A DNA stretch of 64,000 bases from Yersinia massiliensis (GCF_003048255.1 NZ_CP028487.1:62001-126000), one strand, 5' to 3'; counted from the first letter of the stretch, positions 17,804 to 25,809 are shown. Notes: generated from the letters alone by a model not told the origin. Made by a program: numbers and translations.

Positions 17804-19038
17804 TTCTGCACCACTGACCAAAGAGTTTTATAGATTGCAGTAACATAATCCGTACACAAGATGCATCCTGAGCCAGACATCATTTTTTTATCTTCATCAG
17901 CTTCATTTTCCGCATAGAAGACAACGGGTATATTACATGCTCGAGCGTACCCTACCTCATAGATTGTTCCAGCATCTAAACCATCACCAATGGCAAAAAT
18001 GATATCAGCATTTCTTATTCCCTCAAGATCTCTTTCCACAACATCTTCAGCTTTACCATGCCCAACGTCATGATAAGGAGAAAAGACTTTAAATCCTAGA
18101 TCGCTCAAATTGCGGCGAGCTTGTTCAATTAACCACATCTGTGCCAGAGTAAAGAAAGGACCTGCAAGATAGACCGAATATGTTTCACCACGTAGAAATT
18201 CAGGAGTAGGAGAAATTGCCTTAGGATTAAAATCAGCCAGCCCCTGCGTTGAAGGAAATAAACTGTTCTCACAATAATACGCTGTTGCATGAGAAGCTGC
18301 ATTAGCTGCATCATGAGCAGATTTTTTATTAATCATCCACTGATATGCAAAATAAGCAACGAACGCATCTCCTGAACCTATTTTGAATACATTACTGGTC
18401 TCATAAGCTGGAACCGTGGATATTTTCCCATTATCACACACCAATGCTCCAGCAGGCCCTTGCTTAATTATAATTACTTGCGCATGGCCTTGTTCAAACA
18501 ACTGGATAGCTTGCTCTTCAGCAGATAATTTAGGTTGACCACTCAACGTTGCGGCTTCATAGCGATTGAGGATAAGTGCCAGATTCTGCGCTGTTGAGCC
18601 GTTTTGCTTGAACAACTCGGGCTTCGACACATTTTGAGGGTCATAGACGGCGTATTCAGCATCAACTACAGCACTCCCTTCCAGCATCCCATAACGTAAA
18701 ACGTTAGTCGCTTGCAATCTGATGTCTGGCATCGATACGGGAGGAACGTTATAAATTTTAGGTTCTGAAAGGCCATGTTCATAGTGAAATAAAATAGAAC
18801 GATCGAGAGGTTGGATGTCGACTTTAAAGCCTTCAAAATAGGCTCTCTCACGAAGTACTTGAGCAACGCTATAATCCGCGTAAGTGTGAAAATTAACTGG
18901 TACTTTAAGATGAGCAAGTGCTGATGCGGCTCGACCGGCAGACCCGAATATATCGTGGTAGCCAGGGTGCAGACAGACTTCATGGTAAGAGCCTCCAACT
19001 AATGTCAGAACGCCACTATCTGGTGTATTTGTATTCAT
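17800..19038 (-). CDS. PfkB-type kinase fused to nucleoside 2-deoxyribosyltransferase
   Basis: A 412-residue two-domain enzyme. Residues 1 to about 265 are PfkB/ribokinase-like, with GSAGRAASALAHLKVPV near the start and the anion-hole motif IGSGDAF (catalytic Asp at 224). Residues 287-412 are a nucleoside 2-deoxyribosyltransferase: YLAGPFF, GLDAGTIYEVGYA with nucleophile Glu361, and a D-x-E-G-I segment. It could exchange a base on deoxyribose and phosphorylate the product, or salvage a modified nucleoside. The fusion links it to the QueC-like gene, whose ATG overlaps its TGA. Its own ATG overlaps the stop of the upstream 111-residue gene. Confidence 0.85.
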   Translation of the reverse strand: MNTNTPDSGVLTLVGGSYHEVCLHPGYHDIFGSAGRAASALAHLKVPVNFHTYADYSVAQVLRERAYFEGFKVDIQPLDRSILFHYEHGLSEPKIYNVPPVSMPDIRLQATNVLRYGMLEGSAVVDAEYAVYDPQNVSKPELFKQNGSTAQNLALILNRYEAATLSGQPKLSAEEQAIQLFEQGHAQVIIIKQGPAGALVCDNGKISTVPAYETSNVFKIGSGDAFVAYFAYQWMINKKSAHDAANAASHATAYYCENSLFPSTQGLADFNPKAISPTPEFLRGETYSVYLAGPFFTLAQMWLIEQARRNLSDLGFKVFSPYHDVGHGKAEDVVERDLEGIRNADIIFAIGDGLDAGTIYEVGYARACNIPVVFYAENEADEDKKMMSGSGCILCTDYVTAIYKTLWSVVQK

Positions 19039-19370
19039 TGTGCATAAACCTTAACCATAACCTGCCCACCATTGATTGAAATTACCCGAGCAACATAAGT
19101 AGTACCAAGCTCAATGCATTCACGCATGCGCCGAATTTGAGGAGAGGCAATACCACCTGCAACTTGGTTAGTTCCAAATATGGCTTCAGTTAAAGATAAT
19201 CCGTTTTGGTTGCGTTGCTGGATGACCAGTATGTCTCCAACTTTGAGAAATGGCACAACAGCTGGGTTTGGCGAACTAAGCTGCGTGGTTATCGTTAATT
19301 TTTCACATGTAAGTTCAAAAGTGTCTTGACCAAACTGACCACCAAAGCTCCCACCACCTGAACCTGACAT
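19035..19370 (-). CDS. Unrecognised 111-residue protein with Gly-rich N-terminus
   Basis: This is the first gene of the four-gene operon. It begins MSGSGGGSFGGQFGQ, a flexible Gly-rich tail, followed by a predicted beta-rich body (VPFLKVGDILVIQQ, TYVARVISINGGQVMVKV) that looks like a small barrel domain. There are two Cys, no signal peptide and no known catalytic motif. The ATG follows CGAGGTCATT, and its TGA overlaps the ATG of the kinase/transferase. It might be a scaffold or a substrate for its neighbours. I cannot assign a family. Confidence 0.6.
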   Translation of the reverse strand: MSGSGGGSFGGQFGQDTFELTCEKLTITTQLSSPNPAVVPFLKVGDILVIQQRNQNGLSLTEAIFGTNQVAGGIASPQIRRMRECIELGTTYVARVISINGGQVMVKVYAQ

Positions 19371-19553
19371 AATGACCTCGAGATTATAGTTAGAGATATG
19401 TCATTAAAATGTATTATGAAAAAAGATCCATTTGTACAAAAATTGACGATTTTCTGATCATCATCAAACATTGTTTTTATACCTAGTATCGCCGCCATAC
19501 CGGCCCGTCGGAAGATATCTTCACTAGTTGAGAATTTGCCTGCCATCTGTCTC
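19371..19553. other. Upstream region of the QueC-type operon, no clear gene
   Basis: An AT-rich stretch before the 111-residue gene. A TATAAT (minus strand, 19383-19388) lies too close to that ATG to give a normal leader, so the true promoter is probably further upstream. Open frames across it look like random sequence. Confidence 0.4.
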
Positions 19554-19787
19554 TTAAGCATCGAACACATAAATCCAGTCGCAGCATTTCGGACACACCT
19601 TATCACCATGCCAGCAGGTATCGCACCAGCAACATCGCCATTGCCGTATAGTCGTGTTAGCAGGTCGAAGGCGCTTCTCTGGAGGCGGTATAGTTTGTGA
19701 TGAGGTTTGCTCTGGTACTGTTTGGAGCTTATTAAATCGACATGTTTTAAGTCGAGCGGCATTGTTAATATGCCCCGGTAGGTGCAC
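19554..19787 (-). CDS. Possible 77-residue zinc-ribbon protein
   Basis: A GTG start at 19787 preceded by AAGGA at 5 bases opens a frame ending in a Cys-rich tail (RQWRCCWCDTCWHGDKVCPKC), like a four-Cys zinc ribbon. It lies between the Gp2-like gene and the operon above on the same strand. Another frame is open over the same bases, so the choice is tentative. Confidence 0.35.
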   Translation of the reverse strand: MHLPGHINNAARLKTCRFNKLQTVPEQTSSQTIPPPEKRLRPANTTIRQWRCCWCDTCWHGDKVCPKCCDWIYVFDA

Positions 19788-19812
19788 AAACGTCCTTGTA
19801 ACTGTCAGAGCG

Positions 19813-19974
19813 CTAAACTGAACACCGATCTGCAGTTTGCAGTAAATGCAATAAATCAAAATCAACCTGTTGAACAGATTCTGGTGTAACCCATTCACCA
19901 TCAACAGTGACGGCGTGAGTGGCAAAACGAAGTAATTCATCATGCACTCCGGAACAAATGAAAAAAGCCGGCAT
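19813..19974 (-). CDS. Possible 53-residue island protein after the Gp2-like gene
   Basis: A short ORF (MPAFFICSGVHDELLRFA...DFDLLHLLQTADRCSV) just downstream of the Gp2-like gene. Its composition looks protein-like and similar small ORFs follow Gp2/YfjJ genes in enteric islands as I recall them. No good ribosome-binding site is visible, so it may be translated by coupling or may not be real. Confidence 0.35.
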   Translation of the reverse strand: MPAFFICSGVHDELLRFATHAVTVDGEWVTPESVQQVDFDLLHLLQTADRCSV

Positions 19975-20038
19975 GGTTAGCTGGTTTTGTGGATAGAAGG
20001 GGGAAAGAAGCATTACCGTCTGGTACAGCGGGTTAGAT

Positions 20039-21070
20039 TTACCGGCCTCTTTTTGTTCTCTTCCTGTTTTTCGATGAACGTAATTCTCCGCGACCAAAGG
20101 TTCTGGCATTTCCAGGGAGAACCAGACGTGCACAGGCATCAATTTTGGTGATGTAACTTAGCGCTTTAAGCAACCCCTTATCCTTACTACAGTCCCCACG
20201 TTCCAGTTTGCCGAGGCAGCAGTCCTCATAACGCGCTTTGTTAGCGTTGCAGTTGTAGTAGATGCCTTTGCCTTTAGTGATGGTGTGTTTCCAGTACTCA
20301 CCGAAAGCATGAGCAATCACGCCATCCTGCTGTGCCTTGTTGCCATTTAAGATAAATAGCATGTGGTAATGAAATTTACGTTGTGGTGCATATTCCAGTT
20401 TCCACACTGTCCCGAGAACATGGCGAAACAATGGATTCTTTTGCATATTGCGAAACAGCTGCTGACGGTACTTACGGGCATCATCAGCAGTGATGTCCGC
20501 TTTATGCTCATTTGCCCATGATAAATCAACACGCAGAACCAACAGTCGGGAATGACGCTCCTGCAGGTGTCCGATGTAATTCATCACTCCCTTCAGGTTT
20601 TTAACCGAAGACCGCTGGTACTTTCTGTAGGCCTTTCTAAACTCTGCCTGACTCGCAGCGCATCGGTAATCCTGCACCAGTTTGTTCAACATCTCTGCAG
20701 TAGTTACAGTATCTGCTCCCACTATTTTCCCGTTATGGGTACGTGCATGTAAATCAGTGTTATTAAATAAATTCTGAAATGAAGCAATACGTGGATTTGC
20801 TATTCTTAGTTTCATCGATTCTGGTGGCAATGTATTAAGATAACGGATTGCATCAAGAATGATGGCTGACTCTGCACTCTCTTTATAACCTGACCGGCTA
20901 TAAAGAATGTTGAAAGGTGATTTAGATCCTCTGCTGAGAGTTTTAAGACAACTATCAAGTTGCTCTAACCTGAATCTAAATTCATTATCATCGGATATGA
21001 TGAGGTGGGGAGTGTTATTCTCAATGTGATACTCAGCATGAGATAATAGGAATGATTCTGGTAAGCTCAT
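20039..21070 (-). CDS. Inovirus Gp2 / YfjJ-YagK-type protein
   Basis: A 343-residue protein of the family found in E. coli cryptic prophages (YfjJ, YagK) and named inovirus-type Gp2, thought to be replication-initiator related. The core NYIGHLQERHSRLLVLRVDLSW...RKYRQQLFRNM...LEYAPQRKFHYHMLFILNG includes an H-Y-H-M-L-F pattern like the HUH-type metal motif of rolling-circle initiators. The tail is very basic (SSKNRKRTKRGR). ATG 21070 (MSLPESF) is preferred over an upstream TTG. A 24-bp inverted repeat precedes it. Confidence 0.8.
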   Translation of the reverse strand: MSLPESFLLSHAEYHIENNTPHLIISDDNEFRFRLEQLDSCLKTLSRGSKSPFNILYSRSGYKESAESAIILDAIRYLNTLPPESMKLRIANPRIASFQNLFNNTDLHARTHNGKIVGADTVTTAEMLNKLVQDYRCAASQAEFRKAYRKYQRSSVKNLKGVMNYIGHLQERHSRLLVLRVDLSWANEHKADITADDARKYRQQLFRNMQKNPLFRHVLGTVWKLEYAPQRKFHYHMLFILNGNKAQQDGVIAHAFGEYWKHTITKGKGIYYNCNANKARYEDCCLGKLERGDCSKDKGLLKALSYITKIDACARLVLPGNARTFGRGELRSSKNRKRTKRGR

Positions 21071-21412
21071 AATGTGTTTCTCTGAAGCCAATCAACTATT
21101 GTTGATTGGCAATATGTTAGATTGACTATTGGGTAAATATATTTATTTGATGCTCAGTATAAATATTGATATCAGAGGGAGGGAGATATCAAAACGTAGA
21201 TGTATGACCTATGCTAGTACTGTATGAGGTGTTTGTATGGATTGGTGTTGATTAGTAATTGAGTGTATTAATAGCTTACTGATAAAGTAGTGATGCAATA
21301 ATAAATAAACCGTCATTATAAATAACATAAAGTTATTGTGCAGCAAGGCATCAGGGCATTTAAATATGGTATAAAGTTAGTGATCTTATTTGTCACTATA
21401 TTCTTTGATCTT
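21071..21412. other. AT-rich leader of the Gp2-like gene with a perfect inverted repeat
   Basis: This 342-bp stretch has no gene. GCCAATCAAC-TATT-GTTGATTGGC (21087-21110) is a perfect 10-bp inverted repeat 17 bp before the Gp2-like ATG, a candidate operator or translation-blocking hairpin. Two GATATC sites flank a purine run near 21170-21192. The rest is plain AT-rich sequence. Confidence 0.6.
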
Positions 21413-21616
21413 CTATGCTCTAGAACTCTTTATTCGTTCCTCCAGCCACTCTTTTACTTCACGTTCAATCCAGCGCGAGCTACGGCCAAATTTAACTGGC
21501 TTTGGGAATTTCCCTTCCTGCGCCATTTTGTAAAACCACTTATCAGACAAACCGATCAGTGTGGTAATGAAAACCATATCAACAAATTTATCATTATGAA
21601 TATCAATCATGCTCAT
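21413..21616 (-). CDS. AlpA-family helix-turn-helix regulator / excisionase
   Basis: A 67-residue AlpA-type protein: FITTLIGLSDKWFYKMAQEGKFPKPVKFGRSSRWIEREVKEWLEERI is the whole MerR-like winged-helix domain of the family. AlpA activates the integrase/excision functions of CP4-57 in E. coli. The ATG follows CGGAGACTTTC. It is divergent from the gene at 22010 and sits in the expected place between integrase-side cargo and the conserved island genes. Confidence 0.9.
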   Translation of the reverse strand: MSMIDIHNDKFVDMVFITTLIGLSDKWFYKMAQEGKFPKPVKFGRSSRWIEREVKEWLEERIKSSRA

Positions 21617-21934
21617 GAAAGTCTCCGGAGATGTATCAGGAGGACGCCGGACGGCATCCTTTCATGTCATAGGTCACAGATGTACGATTTTACTTTTATT
21701 GTCCGGAGGAGAGAGAACGTAATAGAGTTCACGTCTGCGCCCTGGTTGTATAGCTACCGTGGAGCCTTTTCGCTCTGCTTTTTTGGAGTGTTCCTTATGC
21801 TTCTAGCAGGCACTTTGGTTGAGTGTTACTGTGGAGGTGTTTTTTTGATTTTCCTGAATAAAACCCGTATTCATAGTGGTTGTGAGTGATTTTACACCTA
21901 CGTTTTCCCCTATGTATTTGCTATAATTAACACT
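21617..21934. promoter_or_regulatory. Divergent promoter region between alpA-like gene and the 22010 gene
   Basis: About 320 bp without a convincing gene. On the plus strand an extended -10 TGCTATAAT lies at 21919-21927, 8 bp before a short leader ORF; its -35 is poor, as is usual for extended -10 promoters. Confidence 0.55.
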
Positions 21935-22009
21935 ATGAGTTCCCCTGCGGAGCACCCTGAAATGTTCGGGGTGAAGTGGGAGGATGGTACGGTGCAGAAG
22001 AGGGATTGA
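21935..22009 (+). CDS. Possible 24-residue leader peptide
   Basis: A short frame MSSPAEHPEMFGVKWEDG... starts 8 bp after the -10 element and ends with TGA directly abutting the ATG at 22010 (TGAATG). The tight junction suggests translational coupling. Such a short ORF is uncertain by itself. Confidence 0.4.
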   Translation: MSSPAEHPEMFGVKWEDGTVQKRD

Positions 22010-23320
22010 ATGAACGGGAATAAGTCAGATGTGAAACTAAAAAACGAAAGGGAATTAAGGTTTTATCGATGGTTATACCAAAATGAATCTGCCCTGCTAA
22101 ATTATCAACTGAAGCCGGTTGTTAATGCGCTAAATATAAGTTATTTATATTCTCTGGACATTAAGAGGGCATCCAGAGTCATTAACTCTGCAGTGCGTTC
22201 CTTTTATCACCCGGATATAGCCAATACATTCGGCAGAGCTAGTCGGGGGCACATTACTGAAAATTTCATTCCTTCACGTGATTTCGCCTGGTTCAAAAAA
22301 TGTCAGGATGCTTGTTATTATGTCTGGATTGCAATAAGAACATTAAATATAAAAACACTTCCGGTTGCTTTTTCTTCTCTTGAGGTAAACGATTATGGCT
22401 CTCCATTCGTACCAGTAATATTAACTTACGATTACCTCGATCTTATTCAGTATCCGGCAAGCCACACTGAACGACTCCTGACAATCACTGATTTCTTTGA
22501 TCGCTGTGATTCCAGCTTAAAGGGGAAAATGGATCTGCTGAATGCCATAAGGGCCGAATGGTATCGATTGTATAACTACAAGGATGTATTTCCTTTAACC
22601 AAGAAAGAAAAAGAAAAATGTGAGTGGGCATGGAAGTATCTTCAAAAAGATAGAGCTAACATAAAAGCAGGTGCAAAAAAAAGGAAGGAAAATAAAGAGT
22701 CAGAGAGAAAAGAACAGGAGAATAACAGTCAGGGTGCGTTACATAACAGCAGTGGCGAAATGGACGCTCAAGATAATAAGCAAACACTGCATATAGTCAC
22801 ATTGACTCAGGTTACTCAACGTATGTCACAGCAGCACCCGATATCAACATTAACTGAGTTTGCTCAACATGACCCATCATCTGCCAGAGATAACGATTAT
22901 GCCACTCACAGTTCTCTTAAAGATATAAGTGAAGATTCAGCAAACATAAATACTATCACTTTGATGCAATATCTTAAACCATCCAGCAATGCTGAAAAAC
23001 GGCTTATAATTCGCTGCCTCTATACATGTTGGTATCATAAAGACACTGTTTTTTTAAAGCGTTTTAATAAAGCATGGGAAGGCGTACATTTCAGGAAGAA
23101 GTCTCGAAGCATAAAAAAATCAACGCAATCACCTGAAACGTCAGAGGTAGACAATATTGATGTCACTGCCAATCAAATTCCATCCATTGCAGAATCACCT
23201 CGTGAAAAAACACTCTCGGAAGCACTCAGGGAAGTGTGTGAACAAAACCAGACATTACCTTCTGCTGATGAAGATGCTAAAAAAAATAACAACAAACCCT
23301 TCATGGATTTTCCTTATTAA
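22010..23320 (+). CDS. Unrecognised 436-residue island protein
   Basis: I do not recognise a family. Residues 1 to about 190 look globular and Tyr/Trp-rich (ELRFYRWLYQNESALLNYQ, FKKCQDACYYVWIAIRTLN). A highly charged basic stretch follows (about 215-240, KKRKENKESERKEQENN), then a Ser/Thr/Gln-rich low-complexity region, and a short conserved-looking helix pair near 330-365 (NAEKRLIIRCLYTCWYHKDTVFLKRFNKAWEG). There is no signal peptide or membrane segment. It abuts the leader ORF, stop to start. Position next to alpA suggests an island-maintenance role, without direct evidence. Confidence 0.65.
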   Translation: MNGNKSDVKLKNERELRFYRWLYQNESALLNYQLKPVVNALNISYLYSLDIKRASRVINSAVRSFYHPDIANTFGRASRGHITENFIPSRDFAWFKKCQDACYYVWIAIRTLNIKTLPVAFSSLEVNDYGSPFVPVILTYDYLDLIQYPASHTERLLTITDFFDRCDSSLKGKMDLLNAIRAEWYRLYNYKDVFPLTKKEKEKCEWAWKYLQKDRANIKAGAKKRKENKESERKEQENNSQGALHNSSGEMDAQDNKQTLHIVTLTQVTQRMSQQHPISTLTEFAQHDPSSARDNDYATHSSLKDISEDSANINTITLMQYLKPSSNAEKRLIIRCLYTCWYHKDTVFLKRFNKAWEGVHFRKKSRSIKKSTQSPETSEVDNIDVTANQIPSIAESPREKTLSEALREVCEQNQTLPSADEDAKKNNNKPFMDFPY

Positions 23321-23668
23321 CGATTACATTTCCGGACATTAGTTTTGTATCGATGATAAAATTTATTACACCGTTGCATTCCAGATATTTTCACTCCTAT
23401 ATCACTCATATGAAGTCGCGCCAGTACGTACTCCTGGTGCGGCTTCTGTGCATTGATCTGTTGTACCGATCGATACTTAGATTGCGATAGCTATTAACTA
23501 TTAATAAGTGTGAATTGATCGCTTATGCAATAGATAATAACGATCAATTCCAGGAAACTGATCTGTATTAACGATTATCCCATCCCCTCTCAAATGCATA
23601 CGATCAGATGGCCTTTTGTACAGCAAAAGGCCATTTTTCATTTATAAAACACTCAGTAAGGAACAACT
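23321..23668. other. Gene-free region with a GATC cluster and inverted repeats
   Basis: The 348 bp contain six GATC sites between 23455 and 23605, far above chance, including two TGATCTGT direct repeats. A 10-bp inverted repeat GAATTGATCG/CGATCAATTC (23512-23521 and 23541-23550) lies in the middle, and a terminator closes the region at 23608-23639. It looks like a regulatory or origin-like segment. Confidence 0.5.
23608..23639 (+). terminator. Terminator just upstream of the 23669 gene
   Basis: An 11-bp stem ATGGCCTTTTG/CAAAAGGCCAT with a TACAG loop is followed by TTTTT. It ends 30 bp before the next ATG. The same arrangement recurs before 25898 and 26782. Confidence 0.8.
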
Positions 23669-24103
23669 ATGCTGAAGTCGCCCTCTGCCTTGCTTTTCAG
23701 TGCTGCATTATTCAGTACCGCTTCGCACGCCGTCATCCTAGACCAGCAATGGGGAAGCTGGTTCGGCACCGTCAGTGCGATGGAATTTGAAATTAACACA
23801 GACAATGCCAGCAACGAGCGCCTCACGCTTACCTGTACTGGCGGGCATCTGGCCGTTGCCTATAGCGTACCGGCTGAAGATTACCGCGTGTCCTCTGAAA
23901 CCGGCCTCGCTGAGCCGGGACTGAACATCGATTCAAAAACGTATTCACTGGGCGAAGCCGCTTTTATGGCTCTGAAGAATTCCGGTGATCGTGGTCAGGT
24001 CACAGTCACCTCCATGGGACAGAATCTCTCAAAATCCTTCAAAACTTCCGGGCTTCGGGAGGCGCTGCAAGACATCACCTGGCAGGACTGCGTCAGTCGC
24101 TGA
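23669..24103 (+). CDS. Exported hypothetical protein, 144 residues
   Basis: The signal peptide MLKSPSALLFSAALFSTASHA (residues 1-21) precedes a mature protein beginning VILDQQWGSW. The body has a Cys pair (LTCTGGH and WQDCVSR) that could form a disulfide in the periplasm. The ATG follows AAGGAACAACT. Such short exported proteins occur in the conserved part of CP4-type islands. I know no function for it. It is followed by a second exported protein. Confidence 0.7.
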   Translation: MLKSPSALLFSAALFSTASHAVILDQQWGSWFGTVSAMEFEINTDNASNERLTLTCTGGHLAVAYSVPAEDYRVSSETGLAEPGLNIDSKTYSLGEAAFMALKNSGDRGQVTVTSMGQNLSKSFKTSGLREALQDITWQDCVSR

Positions 24104-24232
24104 ACCTCTTTCTCAACAACAGTCACAAGGTTGCTGCGTGCTGAATATCTGTACAGGCCCTTATGCGGCGGCGGCGGAATTCAACCGACTACTTTCTTTC
24201 ACTACTTCATATATCAATACAAGGGGATTGCT

Positions 24233-25099
24233 GTGCGCAATATCATTACATTACTTCTGAGTCTGACCGTGCTGATTCTGCCTTCCATGTCATTTGCACT
24301 GGATGTGTATGGTGAGGTTCATCCGCAACGTTACACCTTCTTTCTGACTCCTCAGGGCGGCAATGCCCTGAAGGCGGTCAATGACAAAACAGCCGCTTTA
24401 CTCAATACCGCTCAGCAGGGAAATATGAACGATGCGCTTACGGTCAGCGCCCTTCAGAAAGAGGGCTATGACAGGGTGGGTATTGCGCCCTTTTATCCTT
24501 CAGACCGCAGTCAGTCTGCCATACGCGATGACGGTCAGGCGGTAAAGGCGGTGACCTGCGTAATGACTACCGTCACTGTACCCAACAGTACCCGTAAGGT
24601 GACGATGGACAGGACCTGGTGTCAGGATGAAGTGGGAGCTGCATACATCGGCTTCAGCGGCTGGGTCCATCGCGATGTGGTGCAAAAAGCCTGTCGCGTG
24701 GGGGATGCAGACTGTCCGGTGTATTTATCCCTGCAGGGAGATGACCCGACTATTCGTAACGATGCTGTTCGCTTCCGTGCTTCCAGAAAGCCAGTGGGAG
24801 AGACGAGCAACGTTGATGAACTCAGGGCTAATGGCTGCGCCATGGCGAACGAGTCTGTTCGTCTGGATTCCGGCACGCCGGGGCGCTGTAGCGCGATTAC
24901 TGGCATTGATGCTTCACCCGGCAGCAAAAAGATGGTGGCGCATTTTAAGACTGACACTGGTGAGTCAGGGACACTGGAAGTGACATTTGATACCCCGCAC
25001 TCTCGTACTGTGATGGCCCGGCCCGTTGGCTCGTTCTATACCCAGTCGCTCAAAAACGGCAAATGGGTCTGCACCGGAGCATACGGAGCGTGTTACTGA
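24233..25099 (+). CDS. Exported hypothetical protein, 288 residues
   Basis: A GTG start at 24233 is preceded by AAGGGG six bases upstream and gives a clear signal peptide (RNIITLLLSLTVLILPSMSFA). The frame is open further upstream but without a signal sequence. The mature protein has several Cys (VTCVMTT, TWCQDE, KACRVGDADC, NGCAM, GRCSAI, WVCTGAYGAC), suggesting a disulfide-rich periplasmic or surface protein. No family is recognised. It shares strand and spacing with its neighbours at 23669 and 25116. Confidence 0.7.
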   Translation: MRNIITLLLSLTVLILPSMSFALDVYGEVHPQRYTFFLTPQGGNALKAVNDKTAALLNTAQQGNMNDALTVSALQKEGYDRVGIAPFYPSDRSQSAIRDDGQAVKAVTCVMTTVTVPNSTRKVTMDRTWCQDEVGAAYIGFSGWVHRDVVQKACRVGDADCPVYLSLQGDDPTIRNDAVRFRASRKPVGETSNVDELRANGCAMANESVRLDSGTPGRCSAITGIDASPGSKKMVAHFKTDTGESGTLEVTFDTPHSRTVMARPVGSFYTQSLKNGKWVCTGAYGACY

Positions 25100-25115
25100 C
25101 ACAAGGGCATAAATC

Positions 25116-25289
25116 GTGAAAAAAGAAACGCGAAAAACTGAAACCCCCGACCTTACCTGGCCGCTAGTCCTGAGTGTTGCCGGGGTTACGATGATGCGCA
25201 GCCAGTCGATGCTGGTTCAGACGCTCGGGGCCAGTCTGACCATGTTGAGCCTGATTAAGGGTCTAAAAAAACTGGCCTCGCTGGCCTGA
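25116..25289 (+). CDS. Small 57-residue membrane-associated protein
   Basis: A GTG start at 25116, with AAGGGC upstream, encodes a polar N-terminus (KKETRKTETPDLTW) followed by a hydrophobic stretch of about 35 residues (PLVLSVAGVTMMRSQSM...). It begins 16 bp after the previous stop and ends 31 bp before the next ATG, so it fits well into the gene series. Function unknown. Confidence 0.55.
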   Translation: MKKETRKTETPDLTWPLVLSVAGVTMMRSQSMLVQTLGASLTMLSLIKGLKKLASLA

Positions 25290-25320
25290 GCCTCACTATA
25301 AATCACAGGATGCCAATCCC

Positions 25321-25809
25321 ATGACTGACACGATAAAAGGGAAACTGAGTGGGCTGAAAAGCAAAATGCACTTTTCCCGTCACAGAGGAAAACCGCCAGA
25401 AACAGGCAATGATGACCTCACTGAGGTCAACGCGACGAATCCTCTTCCTGAGTTGGGCGAGCCCGTCAGCGACAGCAAAATATCGAAATCCAAACAGATG
25501 CTGGAAAGCATCGTGGTACACGGATTGCTGAATCTGGCCGAGAACAGGCTCAGCGATGATGCGTTTGTGGATGCGGTTTTTGAAAAGGCCTATGAGCTGC
25601 TTCCGGCAGCGGTCAGGCTGGCCGTCAGCCGGGAGGTGTGCCGGACCTATCTGCACTCACGTAAGAAGCCATTGTTGGCGCAACTGCAGCAATACCGTCA
25701 TGACAGGCTCAGCATCACCGCACTTCCTGCCCACCATGATGCAATGAGCGCTGGCGCGGTTTCGGAGGTTACTGCAAAAACACAGCATGAAGGTTCACCC
25801 GACACTTAA
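25321..25809 (+). CDS. Hypothetical island protein, 162 residues
   Basis: A cytoplasmic-looking protein with a basic, unstructured N-terminus (KGKLSGLKSKMHFSRHRGKPP), a helical core around residues 55-120 (SKQMLESIVVHGLLNLAENRL, AVFEKAYELLPAAVRLAVSREV) and a loose tail. It is found with the small membrane protein and ends before a terminator. No function can be assigned. Confidence 0.65.
   Translation: MTDTIKGKLSGLKSKMHFSRHRGKPPETGNDDLTEVNATNPLPELGEPVSDSKISKSKQMLESIVVHGLLNLAENRLSDDAFVDAVFEKAYELLPAAVRLAVSREVCRTYLHSRKKPLLAQLQQYRHDRLSITALPAHHDAMSAGAVSEVTAKTQHEGSPDT

Noticed and set aside
16546..19038. A dpd-type 7-deazaguanine DNA modification cluster
   Set aside because: No dpdA-like transglycosylase, no dpdB/dpdC or helicase/nuclease genes, and no queD or queE in the window.
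12618..19370. A type IV CBASS locus
   Set aside because: QueC-like and OGG-like genes are present, but I see no CD-NTase with its G-S active site, no TGT-like gene and no typical CBASS effector. The nucleotidyltransferase is of the poly(A) polymerase type.
19295..19789. A 164-codon minus-strand frame downstream of the Gp2-like gene
   Set aside because: It runs into the start of the 111-residue gene and has no good start site; the competing frame has an AAGGA site and a Cys-rich tail.
21338..21889. A 183-codon plus-strand ORF over the alpA-like gene
   Set aside because: It is antisense to the clear AlpA protein and its translation looks random.
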